Made by a program: the position numbers and the translations under genes
In this document: in pieces, positions 52,793 through 60,777 of the stretch
How the letters are laid out: each line of letters begins with the position of its first letter
How positions within the stretch are numbered: position 1 is the first letter of the stretch
Source: Chitinophaga sp. Cy-1792
GTDB taxonomy: Bacteria > Bacteroidota > Bacteroidia > Chitinophagales > Chitinophagaceae
Assembly (NCBI RefSeq): GCF_011752935.1
Contig: NZ_VWWO01000002.1
Coordinates: 2,170,001 to 2,234,000, forward strand
DNA length: 64,000 bases
Reading direction: 5' to 3'
The notes under the pieces: generated by a model
Database searches by the model: none
What the model saw: only the letters and a program-made list of their open reading frames with translations
What the model was told of the DNA's origin: nothing

Positions 52793-53158
52793 AGGAGATA
52801 AAAATAGCAGATTTTTCGGGAGAGATGCACAACAGTTGCCATAGATATGGGTTTCAGGAGATATGAAGTAGAGATGAAGTAGTAGCCTGACACAGATTAC
52901 TTTCCGGAAACCGATCGGATAGGTGGCCGTGAGTGATAAACCCACGGTGCACATATCCTTTACTACTGTATGCATAATGACAGGCTTGTTCCCCTCGGCT
53001 AATGGTTGGTGATTACACGCCCTCCATAACGGACTTGCACCGTCAAGTTTATTGCCATGGATGGCGAACAAAGAAATGGCTTGCAAATCATTCGATCTGC
53101 AAGCCATTTTAGTACCGGAACAGCACTCTGCATTCCAGGTATCAATATGTTTCTTCTA
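52793..53158 (-). other. gene-free stretch with a possible group II intron remnant
   Basis: 366 bases without a gene. On the minus strand a stem-forming ACGGTGCAAGTCCGTT (53028-53043) is followed by a GGAGGGC...AGCCGAGGGGAAC...CCTGTC series (down to about 52975). This resembles the domain I segment of bacterial group II introns (GGTGnAAGTCC stem, then AGCCGAGGGGAA). There is no reverse transcriptase frame and no domain V seen, so at most a fragment remains. Recognition is from memory of the motif. Confidence 0.3.
53074..53109. terminator. terminator downstream of the small membrane protein gene
   Basis: Perfect 12-bp stem AAATGGCTTGCA (53074-53085) with 53098-53109, 50 bases after the minus-strand stop at 53159. 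Confidence 0.65.
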
Positions 53159-53371
53159 TCAGTATCGCACTATCTTATTGGGGCGTTTTAAGCCGAGGAA
53201 GCCAATGGCTAAGGAGGTGATAATGCCAGTGACCAGGCTTATGATCGCTCTGCGGGTGATCCAATATAAATTTCCATCTGTCAGCAATCCATATACGCAA
53301 TAGAAGATAACGGCGGCTATCAAGGTTAGCAGCAGAAAGTTCCTAATATTGATCTTCTTTATAAACATCAT
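53159..53371 (-). CDS. small two-helix membrane protein
   Basis: 70 residues, not recognised. Two hydrophobic segments (about residues 10-29 and 40-60) with a short basic start MMFIKKINIRN and a basic end LKRPNKIVRY, so probably a hairpin in the inner membrane with both ends in the cytoplasm. Its ATG lies one base after the stop of the lipoprotein gene upstream, so translation is likely coupled, which is the main reason to call it real. A terminator follows. Confidence 0.6.
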   Translation of the reverse strand: MMFIKKINIRNFLLLTLIAAVIFYCVYGLLTDGNLYWITRRAIISLVTGIITSLAIGFLGLKRPNKIVRY

Positions 53372-53372
53372 A

Positions 53373-54278
53373 TTAAAAAACCAATTTATAAGGGGTTACC
53401 TCGAATACTAAAGTTTTCTTTACCGGATCATACTTGATGTCTTCCGGCTGATCGGGTGCGGGTACAGTATCCGCTCCTACCAGCGTACACAAAGAACCTA
53501 AGCCTGCTGATATCGCCCATCCGCCTAATATGGCAGCATTGGCCCCTGGCACCCCCAAACCTAGAGACGCAGCTATTCCAAGTCCGGTAAAATATTGTGC
53601 AGAAGCGGAAACATCTCCTATCACAAACCGGCCAGGCCCGCCGCCCCCTCTCATTACAGGAGAGAACTGCATAGCTTTATCATAGTATCCTAAGCCGCCT
53701 TCCGAAACCGGCGACCATAATGCAGCTGAGTATCTTGCAATGATGCAGGTGCCCTTTATGATGTCCAGATCGGCATCAGTTAGATTCGTCTGTGCATCAT
53801 TGTCTATGACATCAATTGCAGCAAGCATTTCGCTAAAGGTATTGCTATTGTCCAGGGCTGTTAGCAGGTTGTTGATATACAGTTTTACATTTGCACTCAC
53901 ATTAGGATGAGGCAGATTTCTGAAATCATAACCTACATGCGCCAACTCATTTGAAGTAATTAATGCACGTTGAAATATCCCCCCATTTGTCGATTCTATC
54001 GGCATGAAGTCTATGCCGGTAAAGAAAATCCGGCCATTTGCAATGATATCATCTACCTGAGGAAGCCCCTGTGTATTGTCCAGCAGCGTTATTACGTGCT
54101 TATTATGCAGGGCCCCAATATCCAGTAAGGTGAAATCAACAGGAACATAGGATGTTGTAGGTTTTGCCACATTCATCTGTTTGCTGGCATCTGTCAGCTT
54201 GTCTTTAATGGCATCCTGCTTTGTGCAGCCAATAGTGAAGGATGTGGTAATCAATACAAAAAATAATAGTTTTTTCAT
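53373..54278 (-). CDS. hypothetical lipoprotein with a Gly/Ala-rich hydrophobic C-terminal part
   Basis: 301 residues from the ATG at 54278; family not recognised. Signal peptide with lipobox FTIGC (Cys18). Residues 20-210 are soluble, with Asp/Asn-rich parts (IDVIDNDAQTNLTDADLDIIKG). Residues 207-269 begin MRGGGGPGRF and turn into a Gly/Ala/Leu-rich stretch (GLGIAASLGLGVPGANAAILGGWAISAGLG), which could enter membranes and recalls bacteriocin-like segments. A charged tail closes the protein. The frame extends to 54428 without features, so the lipoprotein start is used. A tiny membrane protein gene follows after one base. Confidence 0.7.
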   Translation of the reverse strand: MKKLLFFVLITTSFTIGCTKQDAIKDKLTDASKQMNVAKPTTSYVPVDFTLLDIGALHNKHVITLLDNTQGLPQVDDIIANGRIFFTGIDFMPIESTNGGIFQRALITSNELAHVGYDFRNLPHPNVSANVKLYINNLLTALDNSNTFSEMLAAIDVIDNDAQTNLTDADLDIIKGTCIIARYSAALWSPVSEGGLGYYDKAMQFSPVMRGGGGPGRFVIGDVSASAQYFTGLGIAASLGLGVPGANAAILGGWAISAGLGSLCTLVGADTVPAPDQPEDIKYDPVKKTLVFEVTPYKLVF

Positions 54279-54725
54279 CGACTTGGTTTTTAAAGAAAAA
54301 TTACAACCAAGTGTAACGCAGTACAGCTGTTTTTTATTATTACCCTTTATATCCGGGTAGCATAGGCTGATATGACGGGTGACCAAGCGATACGCCTCAC
54401 CAGATTTTATTAATTTATATAGCAACATGCAGCGTTTGCTGTGTTTTTCTGATTACAGGTATATACTGCTGTGATTTATAATGCTGCAGGTCTTAAAAAT
54501 AAAAATTTCCGGAGAAGAAACCACCGGTTTTCCACAACAATCAATTAGATACCAGCTGCGGCAAGCAGGCAATGGCATTTGCGGAAAGGGACCGATGGAG
54601 TTTCCCCGGCAAACATTTAAAAAGCGTCATGGCAGATATTCCCTTTTATTCTGCCATGACGCTAAATTTTGATGATCGTTAATATTATTTTTTATTTCAA
54701 TTAAATAACTGCAATATAATTACCA
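54279..54725. other. 447-base gene-free stretch
   Basis: Upstream region of the lipoprotein gene and downstream region of the small hydrophilic gene. Its only clear structure is the terminator hairpin at 54623-54663. A 63-codon plus-strand frame at 54481-54672 has no recognisable features and runs through that hairpin, so it is not called. Confidence 0.55.
54623..54663 (-). terminator. terminator of the DUF3175 / small-protein genes
   Basis: Perfect 14-bp stem AGCGTCATGGCAGA (54623-54636) with 54650-54663; on the minus strand a TTTTT run follows. Confidence 0.8.
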
Positions 54726-54902
54726 CTAGTGTCCACCTTTACGTTTAGACTGATGGCCTTTATTGAACTGTTGCTGATCAATGTTTCCTTCCTTCTTATC
54801 GAGTTCAGGATTTTTTCTTTCATCGGTCATTTTTGATTCTCTTGTTGATGACCTTTCGCGATTTTGTTCCGGGTGTCTGCCGGAATGATTTCCTTTGTGC
54901 AT
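54726..54902 (-). CDS. small, very hydrophilic protein
   Basis: 58 residues from the ATG at 54902 (or 60 from 54908). Almost no hydrophobic residues: MHKGNHSGRHPEQNRERSSTRESKMTDERKNPELDKKEGNIDQQQF ending KGHQSKRKGGH. The composition is like the disordered stress-linked small proteins (KGG-type), but no family is certain. It lies 31 bases after the DUF3175 gene on the same strand and before a terminator, which supports a real gene. Confidence 0.5.
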   Translation of the reverse strand: MHKGNHSGRHPEQNRERSSTRESKMTDERKNPELDKKEGNIDQQQFNKGHQSKRKGGH

Positions 54903-54933
54903 GATCATAAAAATTTAGAGAATGAAAGATTTT

Positions 54934-55242
54934 CTATATCGCTGCCTTATGAAAAATCTCCTTTAACTTTTCCTTGAAATCTTCCAGGGTTTTTAATGTA
55001 GTTTCCGGCAGATGTTTACCGGCTCTGTTGATATAGAAGTTAAGCATAGACATGGCCGATTGGTAAGGAGTTCCTTTCCTCCGGCGGCTTCTTAGGGCCG
55101 AACGTTTCAAGGAGCGGGCAATTTCCATCGGATCGTTCTTCGTAAAGATTCCTTTTTCTAAATCCAATGCATCGCTCGTTTTGGTAACCCTTGCCGACCA
55201 TTTCCGTTTAATTTGTTTATGTTGTTTTGTACTAGCCATCAT
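54934..55242 (-). CDS. DUF3175 protein
   Basis: 102 residues. KRKWSARVTKTSDALDLEKGIFTKNDPMEIARSLKRSALRSRRRKGTPYQSAMSMLNFYINRAGKHLP matches the DUF3175 pattern from end to end. Small, basic and cytoplasmic; function unknown. MMAST gives two possible start codons three bases apart. Probably one transcript with the small hydrophilic gene downstream. Confidence 0.85.
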   Translation of the reverse strand: MMASTKQHKQIKRKWSARVTKTSDALDLEKGIFTKNDPMEIARSLKRSALRSRRRKGTPYQSAMSMLNFYINRAGKHLPETTLKTLEDFKEKLKEIFHKAAI

Positions 55243-55510
55243 TCTTCGTCTGCTGATATCTCATCAAAATAAGTCCCACAAATAGCAAAATATTGTTAAA
55301 TCCCGGGGAGTGCTACCCGCCTGCAATTGCCCGGCTGTAACTGCTTTCCCTCTCTTTACCGTAGCCGATGATATCGCTAAAATATTGTAGTTATGATGCT
55401 ACAAGCCGGGATGCTGCGTCCACACTCACCCGCTTTACAGACGCCAGCATGTGCCTTCTTCTTTGCTTCAGTACCGGCATTATTATTGGCGCTGTAATAA
55501 AAACGGAACT

Positions 55511-56167
55511 ATGCACAGGACAAACATCTTCATTCCGGGGCTGGTACCTGATCAGTCCGCAGGTGGGCAGTCCAATACCATGCGCAGCATTACCGCTGCC
55601 AATGCAAAAGAGGCGCAGGACTTATACGATATGGCGCGCCACCGCTTACTGGACATCAACAACTGGCATAAAATCAGTGGTGACCTGAGCGCAAGGTTTC
55701 AGCTGGTAGCAGCCAATGGCCGCATTGTTGAAAGAGAGGCCCAGGAAGGCGATAGTATCCGAATAAATATTCCCGGCCCGGGAAATAAAGCAGGCAAAGG
55801 CTTTGACTGGGTCAAGATCGAACATATTGAAGGAGGTGCTGACGCCAATAAGGAGCTGGCCTATTTTGGCTTGAAAGTCAGCCCTTACCGTGCCCCTGAA
55901 AATGCGGGACCGCAAGCGGCGCACTTCTTTGAAAAAGATGTGACCAGTTCCTTTGTAATAACAAAAGTGGGTAACACCATTGGTGCAGCCATCTACGGCA
56001 GGAATGAAAAACCGAATATAAAGTCCAGGCGGGTGTTGGACAAAGTGCGCGATTTCATTACGGGTATCGGCGCTATGGCGGGGCTTTCCAAAATACAATG
56101 GAAAGCATTGGTCCGGGGCATTGTGCATCCACCGGCGCATTTCCACAAGGCCGGCTTGTTTCACTAA
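55511..56167 (+). CDS. conserved-looking hypothetical protein
   Basis: 218 residues from the ATG at 55511; not recognised. The N-terminus names no signal peptide (MHRTNIFIPGLVPDQSAGG). The middle is beta-rich (FQLVAANGRIVEREAQEGDSIRINIPGPGNKAGKGFDWVKIEHIE) with a DANKELAYFGLKVSP segment, and the C-terminus is a basic helix pair (VRDFITGIGAMAGLSKIQWKALVRGIV). The frame opens at 55451, but that extra part is Cys/Arg-rich with no similarity. Codon use looks like the neighbours. Function unknown. Confidence 0.65.
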   Translation: MHRTNIFIPGLVPDQSAGGQSNTMRSITAANAKEAQDLYDMARHRLLDINNWHKISGDLSARFQLVAANGRIVEREAQEGDSIRINIPGPGNKAGKGFDWVKIEHIEGGADANKELAYFGLKVSPYRAPENAGPQAAHFFEKDVTSSFVITKVGNTIGAAIYGRNEKPNIKSRRVLDKVRDFITGIGAMAGLSKIQWKALVRGIVHPPAHFHKAGLFH

Positions 56168-56248
56168 AAAAATGATACATTAAAGCCAGGAATCATTGCA
56201 GCGAATTAACCTGAAATAATGTATATCTTTATATAGTAATACCTGACG

Positions 56249-57022
56249 ATGGACATACAGTATTTTTCTCCTGGTTTATTATTACAACCATATATAAAAC
56301 ACTACTTCATCATCAACAGTGAAGAAGGAGTGGTTAACCATGTATTGCCGGATACCAGTATTACGCTTAGCTTCAAATTATCGGGAGATGTCAGACATAA
56401 CCGTGACGGTGACTCCCGCAGTGTATCGAATATTGGCATTGCCGGTATCAGGAAAACGGCGCAGGAAGTCGCCTATCAGCAGCATACCAGTATGTTGCTG
56501 GTAGCCTTCAGAGAGGGCGCTGCCGCAGCATTCTTCCGCACGCCCATGCATGAACTGAATGGTTTTATGCTGGGTCTTCATGAGTTATTACCGCAGCAGG
56601 AATTACGTGATGTCAGCGAACAGTTACAGGAAACCATTGGGGCATCTTCCCGGATAAAAATAATAGAAGACTGGCTATCCGGGTTACTGCAGCCCATCAG
56701 CAACTTTGGGATGGTACAGCAGGCCGTTGCTGCCATTACCGCTGGAAAAGGTAACATACGTATCACCGACCTGGTGAAAGATTTATACGTCAGCAGAGAC
56801 CCCTTTGAGAAAAAATTCAGGCAGGCCGTTGGTACTTCTCCCAAGCAGTTTGCAGCAATAGTACGGCTACGCCATATTATCTCCGCCTATGATCCGGCCA
56901 AATCCCTGACCTCACTGGCCTATGAATCTGGTTATTTTGACCAGGCACACTTCACCAAAGACTTCAAGCAACTTACCGGTCTGGCCCCGCACGACTTCTT
57001 CCGCACGGAGCGTCATTGGTAA
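56249..57022 (+). CDS. AraC family transcriptional regulator
   Basis: 257 residues. The N-terminus MDIQYFSPGLLLQPYIKHYFIINSEEGVVNHVLPDTSITLSFKLSG is a DUF6597-like sensor. The C-terminus has both AraC HTH units: ITDLVKDLYVSRDPFEKKFRQAVGTSPKQFAAIVRLRHII and LAYESGYFDQAHFTKDFKQLTGLAPHDFF. Followed after 66 bases on the same strand by the tandem YCII-like genes, which it may control. Effector unknown. Confidence 0.9.
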   Translation: MDIQYFSPGLLLQPYIKHYFIINSEEGVVNHVLPDTSITLSFKLSGDVRHNRDGDSRSVSNIGIAGIRKTAQEVAYQQHTSMLLVAFREGAAAAFFRTPMHELNGFMLGLHELLPQQELRDVSEQLQETIGASSRIKIIEDWLSGLLQPISNFGMVQQAVAAITAGKGNIRITDLVKDLYVSRDPFEKKFRQAVGTSPKQFAAIVRLRHIISAYDPAKSLTSLAYESGYFDQAHFTKDFKQLTGLAPHDFFRTERHW

Positions 57023-57088
57023 AAAAATGAATTTTTACAATTCTCCCCTGCCCTGCCTTCCTAATTTTACACTGTAAATAACAATTAT

Positions 57089-57550
57089 ATGAAAACAGTG
57101 ATAATTAGTATGGTCATATTTTTTGCAGCCCTGGCAATAGAAAACCCGCTACAGGCGCAACAAATCCAACAGTCTCCCGCTCACCCGAAAAACAATGGCA
57201 CCATGAAAGAGTATGTATTTATCGTAAGCGTAAACCCTAAGAAGCTTACCCAGGAAGACATTAAAAACATCCATGCAGACTGGGACAAAGTAACGCAGGA
57301 ATGGAAAGCGAACAACCATTATCTGTATGGAAATCCAGTGCCACAACCGGGCGTAGTAGTCAGTGGCAGCAACAAAAGTGTTGCACAGGAAGAGCTGGCA
57401 GATGCCCTGCGTGTAGTGAGCTTTATCAATATGGAGGCTGAGAGCGACGAGCAGGCAGTGGAACTGGCTAAAATGGTTCCATTATTAAAATACGGAGGAA
57501 AAGTAGAAATCCGCAAGCCACAGCGTGTAGCCGCTCCTGTTAGTCACTAA
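57089..57550 (+). CDS. exported YCII-like protein (copy 1 of a tandem pair)
   Basis: 153 residues. A signal peptide (residues 1-24, MKTVIISMVIFFAALAIENPLQA) precedes a YCII-related domain: MKEYVFIVSVNPKKLTQEDIKNIHADWDKVTQEW, HYLYGNPVPQPGVVVSGSN, ADALRVVSFINMEAESDEQAVELAKMVPLLKYGGKVEIRKPQ. Its mature domain is nearly the same as the next gene. The AraC gene lies upstream on the same strand. YCII proteins are small ferredoxin-like folds; most have no known function. Family assignment by pattern. Confidence 0.75.
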   Translation: MKTVIISMVIFFAALAIENPLQAQQIQQSPAHPKNNGTMKEYVFIVSVNPKKLTQEDIKNIHADWDKVTQEWKANNHYLYGNPVPQPGVVVSGSNKSVAQEELADALRVVSFINMEAESDEQAVELAKMVPLLKYGGKVEIRKPQRVAAPVSH

Positions 57551-57616
57551 TTGTTTCTAATATAAAAACCTGTAGGCACAACAATTATATTCATCACACC
57601 CAAAAACAATAGTCCC

Positions 57617-57967
57617 ATGAAAGAGTATATATTTATCGTAAGCGTAAATCCTAAGCAGGTAACCCACGAAGACATTCTAGACATCCGTGCAGGCTGGGAA
57701 AAGGTAACGGAGGAATGGAAAGCGAACAACCATTACCTGTATGGTAATCCGGTGCCACAACCGGGAATAGTTATCAGTGGCAGCGACCAAAGTGTAACAC
57801 AGGAAGAATTGGTGGATGCACTACGTGTAGTCAGCTTTATCAATATGGAGGCTGAGAGCGACGAACAGGCAGTGGAGCTGGCTAAAATGGTTCCTGTATT
57901 AAAATACGGTGGAAAAGTAGAAATCCGCAAACCTCAGCGTGTAGCCGCCCCAGTTAGCACCAACTAA
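57617..57967 (+). CDS. cytoplasmic YCII-like protein (copy 2 of a tandem pair)
   Basis: 116 residues, about 85% identical by eye to the mature part of copy 1, but without a signal peptide. The seven codons before its ATG read PKNNSP-M, matching PKNNGT-M inside copy 1, so the duplication once took in upstream coding sequence; an in-frame stop now lies about 16 codons upstream and no start codon precedes the ATG at 57617. The product is therefore predicted to stay in the cytoplasm. A strong terminator ends the pair. Confidence 0.78.
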   Translation: MKEYIFIVSVNPKQVTHEDILDIRAGWEKVTEEWKANNHYLYGNPVPQPGIVISGSDQSVTQEELVDALRVVSFINMEAESDEQAVELAKMVPVLKYGGKVEIRKPQRVAAPVSTN

Positions 57968-57981
57968 CAACGGCTACCAAT

Positions 57982-58029
57982 AAAAAGCGGGAAATCAGCA
58001 GCTGGTAAACTGCTGGTTTCCCGCTTTTT
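57982..58029 (+). terminator. terminator after the YCII-like pair
   Basis: 20-base arms (57982-58001 with 58010-58029) with a single mismatch and a short loop, ending in TTTTT. Confidence 0.9.
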
Positions 58030-58058
58030 ATTTATCTTGCTGCAAACCTATATAACTT

Positions 58059-58538
58059 ATGCTAAAGAGTATGATATCCCTCCTGGCATTGCTGCTGGTT
58101 GTGACGCTTGCAGTGGCCCAACCTCCGAAAGGTCCTGCCAATCCAAATACCAGGTATGGTGCAGGTACAACCGCAACAGGAGCTGTTGATGCATCCCGGT
58201 TACCCGGATTACTGAAAAATGATACCGGCAAACTGGCTGTAAAAATCCAGGCAAAGGTATTGGATGTATGTCCGAAAAAAGGCTGCTGGATGAAGCTACA
58301 GGTAAACGACAGTACCACCGCATTTGTGAAGATGAAAAATTATGGCTTTTTCGTACCATTAGACATAAAAGGCAAGACAATTGTGCTGGATGGTGAAGCC
58401 TATCAGCATGTTACTTCTGTTGCCGAACAGCGCCACTATGCCGAAGATGCTAAAAAAACACAGGCAGAGATCGATGCCATTACTGAACCGTTGAAAGAAT
58501 ACCGGTATACAGCCAGTGGCATATTGGTGCTTCAATAA
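58059..58538 (+). CDS. exported DUF4920 protein
   Basis: 159 residues. Signal peptide MLKSMISLLALLLVVTLAVAQ. The domain keeps the DUF4920 hallmark VCPKKGCWMKLQVN with two close Cys (a possible metal or redox pair), then FVKMKNYGFFVPLDIKGKTIVLDGEAY and YRYTASGILVL at the end. Family function unknown; the CxxxxCWM motif suggests metal binding. Periplasmic or surface by signal peptide. Confidence 0.85.
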   Translation: MLKSMISLLALLLVVTLAVAQPPKGPANPNTRYGAGTTATGAVDASRLPGLLKNDTGKLAVKIQAKVLDVCPKKGCWMKLQVNDSTTAFVKMKNYGFFVPLDIKGKTIVLDGEAYQHVTSVAEQRHYAEDAKKTQAEIDAITEPLKEYRYTASGILVLQ

Positions 58539-58645
58539 AATATTTTACTAAAGACCTTACTACGACGGCTTCCTGGTACCAGGAAGCCGTTGTGTTTGTT
58601 GAACAATTACTTTCTACCCGGTGTTTAAAAATTAAACTATCGGCC

Positions 58646-59059
58646 ATGAAGAAGTTATTTTTAGTGCCGGTATTACTGCTGACATGGCTTCTGCTACCGG
58701 GCAATCATGTATTCGCCCAAAATAAGCCTGACTATGTGAAAGTAATGACCGACTCCATGAAAAGCAGGTTATCTCTCAACGATGACCAATACAGTAAAGT
58801 CTACGACATTAATAAATCATTCTCTGAAAAGATGGGTGGAATCCGCAAAGACAATAGCCTCAGCAAACCAGAGAAAGGTGAAAAGATGAAGGCGCTGAGT
58901 GCAGAAAGAGATGGTGAGCTCAAAAAGATACTGACAGATGATCAGTATAAGAAATATGAAGCTAACAAGGCAGAAAGACGGGAGATGGCAAAAGAAAAGT
59001 ATAAAGAACGCCAGGAACGTAAAGAAGAAAAACAGAAAGCTAAAACAGAACAAGAGTAA
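58646..59059 (+). CDS. exported Spy/DUF4890-like helical protein
   Basis: 137 residues from the ATG at 58646. Signal peptide MKKLFLVPVLLLTWLLLPGNHVFA. The mature part is a helical hairpin with two LTxDQ-type motifs (LSLNDDQYSKVYDINKSFSEKM and ILTDDQYKKYEANKAER), as in the Spy/CpxP periplasmic chaperone group and related Bacteroidota proteins. The C-terminus is a long charged Lys/Glu/Arg helix (MAKEKYKERQERKEEKQKAKTEQE). A frame from 58592 adds 18 residues before the signal peptide and is not used. Role in envelope stress is inferred. Confidence 0.8.
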   Translation: MKKLFLVPVLLLTWLLLPGNHVFAQNKPDYVKVMTDSMKSRLSLNDDQYSKVYDINKSFSEKMGGIRKDNSLSKPEKGEKMKALSAERDGELKKILTDDQYKKYEANKAERREMAKEKYKERQERKEEKQKAKTEQE

Positions 59060-59084
59060 GTGTCCTATCATAGATCATAAACAG

Positions 59085-59114
59085 CAAACCCCTCCAGGTC
59101 CGGAGGGGTTTTGC
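59085..59114. terminator. bidirectional terminator
   Basis: 10-bp stem AAACCCCTCC (59085-59094) with GGAGGGGTTT (59101-59110). Between the converging Spy-like and SusD genes. Confidence 0.85.
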
Positions 59115-59148
59115 TTTGTGTATCAATCAGGAATCTGCTCACTGTCTA

Positions 59149-60747
59149 TTATTTCATCCACCATACCTTAACGGTAGCGGAATTTCCTCCCATGGCAGCC
59201 ACCTGTGTTTTATAGTTGGCTTCATTATCAATAGATTCAGTCTGAGGATATTGCAATCTGTTGAAGTTGACGTACTGAGACGGATTACCGTCGCGTGGCG
59301 TACGACCGGTGCGGCGCATCAGGTTGTATGCCAGCCAGGGCTGACGGAAATAGCTGAGCCATTCCTGTGCGTAGATTTTATCCAGCAGCTGGTCATCTGT
59401 ACCCGTAAAGGCGACTTTAGGATTCGTCAGCAGTACATTCATGGCCGAATCTGTAGGATTGGGCGGCGCTACTGCAGCCCAGTTATCATTGGTTACGTTG
59501 GTATTATGCGCGATATTATACCAGAAGTTTACGGAAGATTTAATACCAGCGGTATATTCTGTGCCGGCGGTCGTCATATTTTTGGTAACGCCTAATCCGC
59601 GGGCATTGGCTTCTGCCTTCAGGAAGTGCACTTCTGCAGCAGAGAGCATTACCTCCGGCTGGTAATTAATATCCCTTACCAGGTAGTAATTAAAAGGGGA
59701 ATAGATACAATTATCCTTGTTGGAAATGTCAGCATCTCTTTTATCCGTATAGGGATTGCTGGGATCGGTACCTGCTCCGGGCCCCAGTGGCGCCCATTTG
59801 CCGGCCTGGTTTGTTTCGAAGAAAAGTAATGCCCTTGGATCAAAAATGCCAGCCGTTGTAGTGTTGGTAGCCATCATATTCCAAACGGTGGTACTCACAC
59901 GCAGGAACTTATGAGAAGTAAAGGCCCAGAAGCGGCTATCAGTCAGTACCTTCACCATCTTAACCGGCGACATTCCTACATCTTCACCATCTTCTACCAG
60001 TGGCACACCGCTCAACGCATACTGAAGGTACGGTGTTGCCGTAGCAGGGGCTTTTTCCACCATCTGCATTGCCTGACGTAACAGCAATGAGTTGGCGAAC
60101 TTCTGCCACAGCAGCATATTATTATTGAAGAAGGTTTCGCTGGCGCCGAGGGAAGCATAAGGTTTGCCGGCAGCGGTTACGGCATTACCGGTTTTAATGT
60201 GTTCAGATGCCCATTTCAGGTTTACCAGCAGGCTATCATAAATTTTTTCCTGGCCATCGTATACCGGGCGGAAGAAAGCTGCATTGTTGCTGTAGGATTT
60301 CCCGGCATTGAAGTAAGGCATATCGCCGAACTGGTCGGTAACACGGAAAGTTTTGTAGGCACGCAGCACATAAACGATGGCCTGAATATTATTCATTTCT
60401 TCCTTATCCCCGCTGTAGGCATTGATCTGGTCCTGAATAACGTTGAGGTTCTGCAGCGTGTTATAATAATCTGCCCAGATATCGTTTGCGCCATTTTGCA
60501 CCAGGTAGCCGGAGCTTCCTGCGATGGAACCCAGCTGGGTGGCCGGGTAATACCATTCATTATGAACAGCGGCCTGCTCCTGGCCCAGCAGGAACATCGT
60601 GCTGATCACACCATTGACCAAAGGCCCCGTAGCCGCCGTTACCGGCAAAAACGGCGTGGTATTTATTTGCTGGAAATCTTTTGAACATGCTCCAAGCATC
60701 ATGGCGGCGCCTGAAATATATAACCAGATTTTATTTGAAAATTTCAT
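59149..60747 (-). CDS. SusD-like nutrient-binding lipoprotein (pair 2)
   Basis: 532 residues from the ATG at 60747. Lipobox MMLGAC with Cys21, followed by SKDFQQINTTPFLPVTAATGPLVNGVIST. The stretches NNIQAIVYVLRAYKTFRVTDQFGDMPYFNAGK and YLVRDINYQPEVMLSAAEVHFLKAEANARG mark the SusD-like_2 subgroup, distinct from the RagB/SusD type of pair 1. It starts 31 bases after the susC-type gene, so both share one transcript. The frame opens at 60774, but the lipoprotein start is used. Substrate unknown. Confidence 0.94.
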   Translation of the reverse strand: MKFSNKIWLYISGAAMMLGACSKDFQQINTTPFLPVTAATGPLVNGVISTMFLLGQEQAAVHNEWYYPATQLGSIAGSSGYLVQNGANDIWADYYNTLQNLNVIQDQINAYSGDKEEMNNIQAIVYVLRAYKTFRVTDQFGDMPYFNAGKSYSNNAAFFRPVYDGQEKIYDSLLVNLKWASEHIKTGNAVTAAGKPYASLGASETFFNNNMLLWQKFANSLLLRQAMQMVEKAPATATPYLQYALSGVPLVEDGEDVGMSPVKMVKVLTDSRFWAFTSHKFLRVSTTVWNMMATNTTTAGIFDPRALLFFETNQAGKWAPLGPGAGTDPSNPYTDKRDADISNKDNCIYSPFNYYLVRDINYQPEVMLSAAEVHFLKAEANARGLGVTKNMTTAGTEYTAGIKSSVNFWYNIAHNTNVTNDNWAAVAPPNPTDSAMNVLLTNPKVAFTGTDDQLLDKIYAQEWLSYFRQPWLAYNLMRRTGRTPRDGNPSQYVNFNRLQYPQTESIDNEANYKTQVAAMGGNSATVKVWWMK

Positions 60748-60777
60748 GAGATCACATTTAAGAATGAACAACACTTG

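Noticed and set aside
52793..53107. 105-residue N-terminal extension of the ThuA frame
   Set aside because: Precedes a clear signal peptide and covers the possible intron remnant; not part of the protein.
54481..54672. 63-codon plus-strand frame
   Set aside because: Runs through a perfect terminator hairpin and shows no similarity or start signals.
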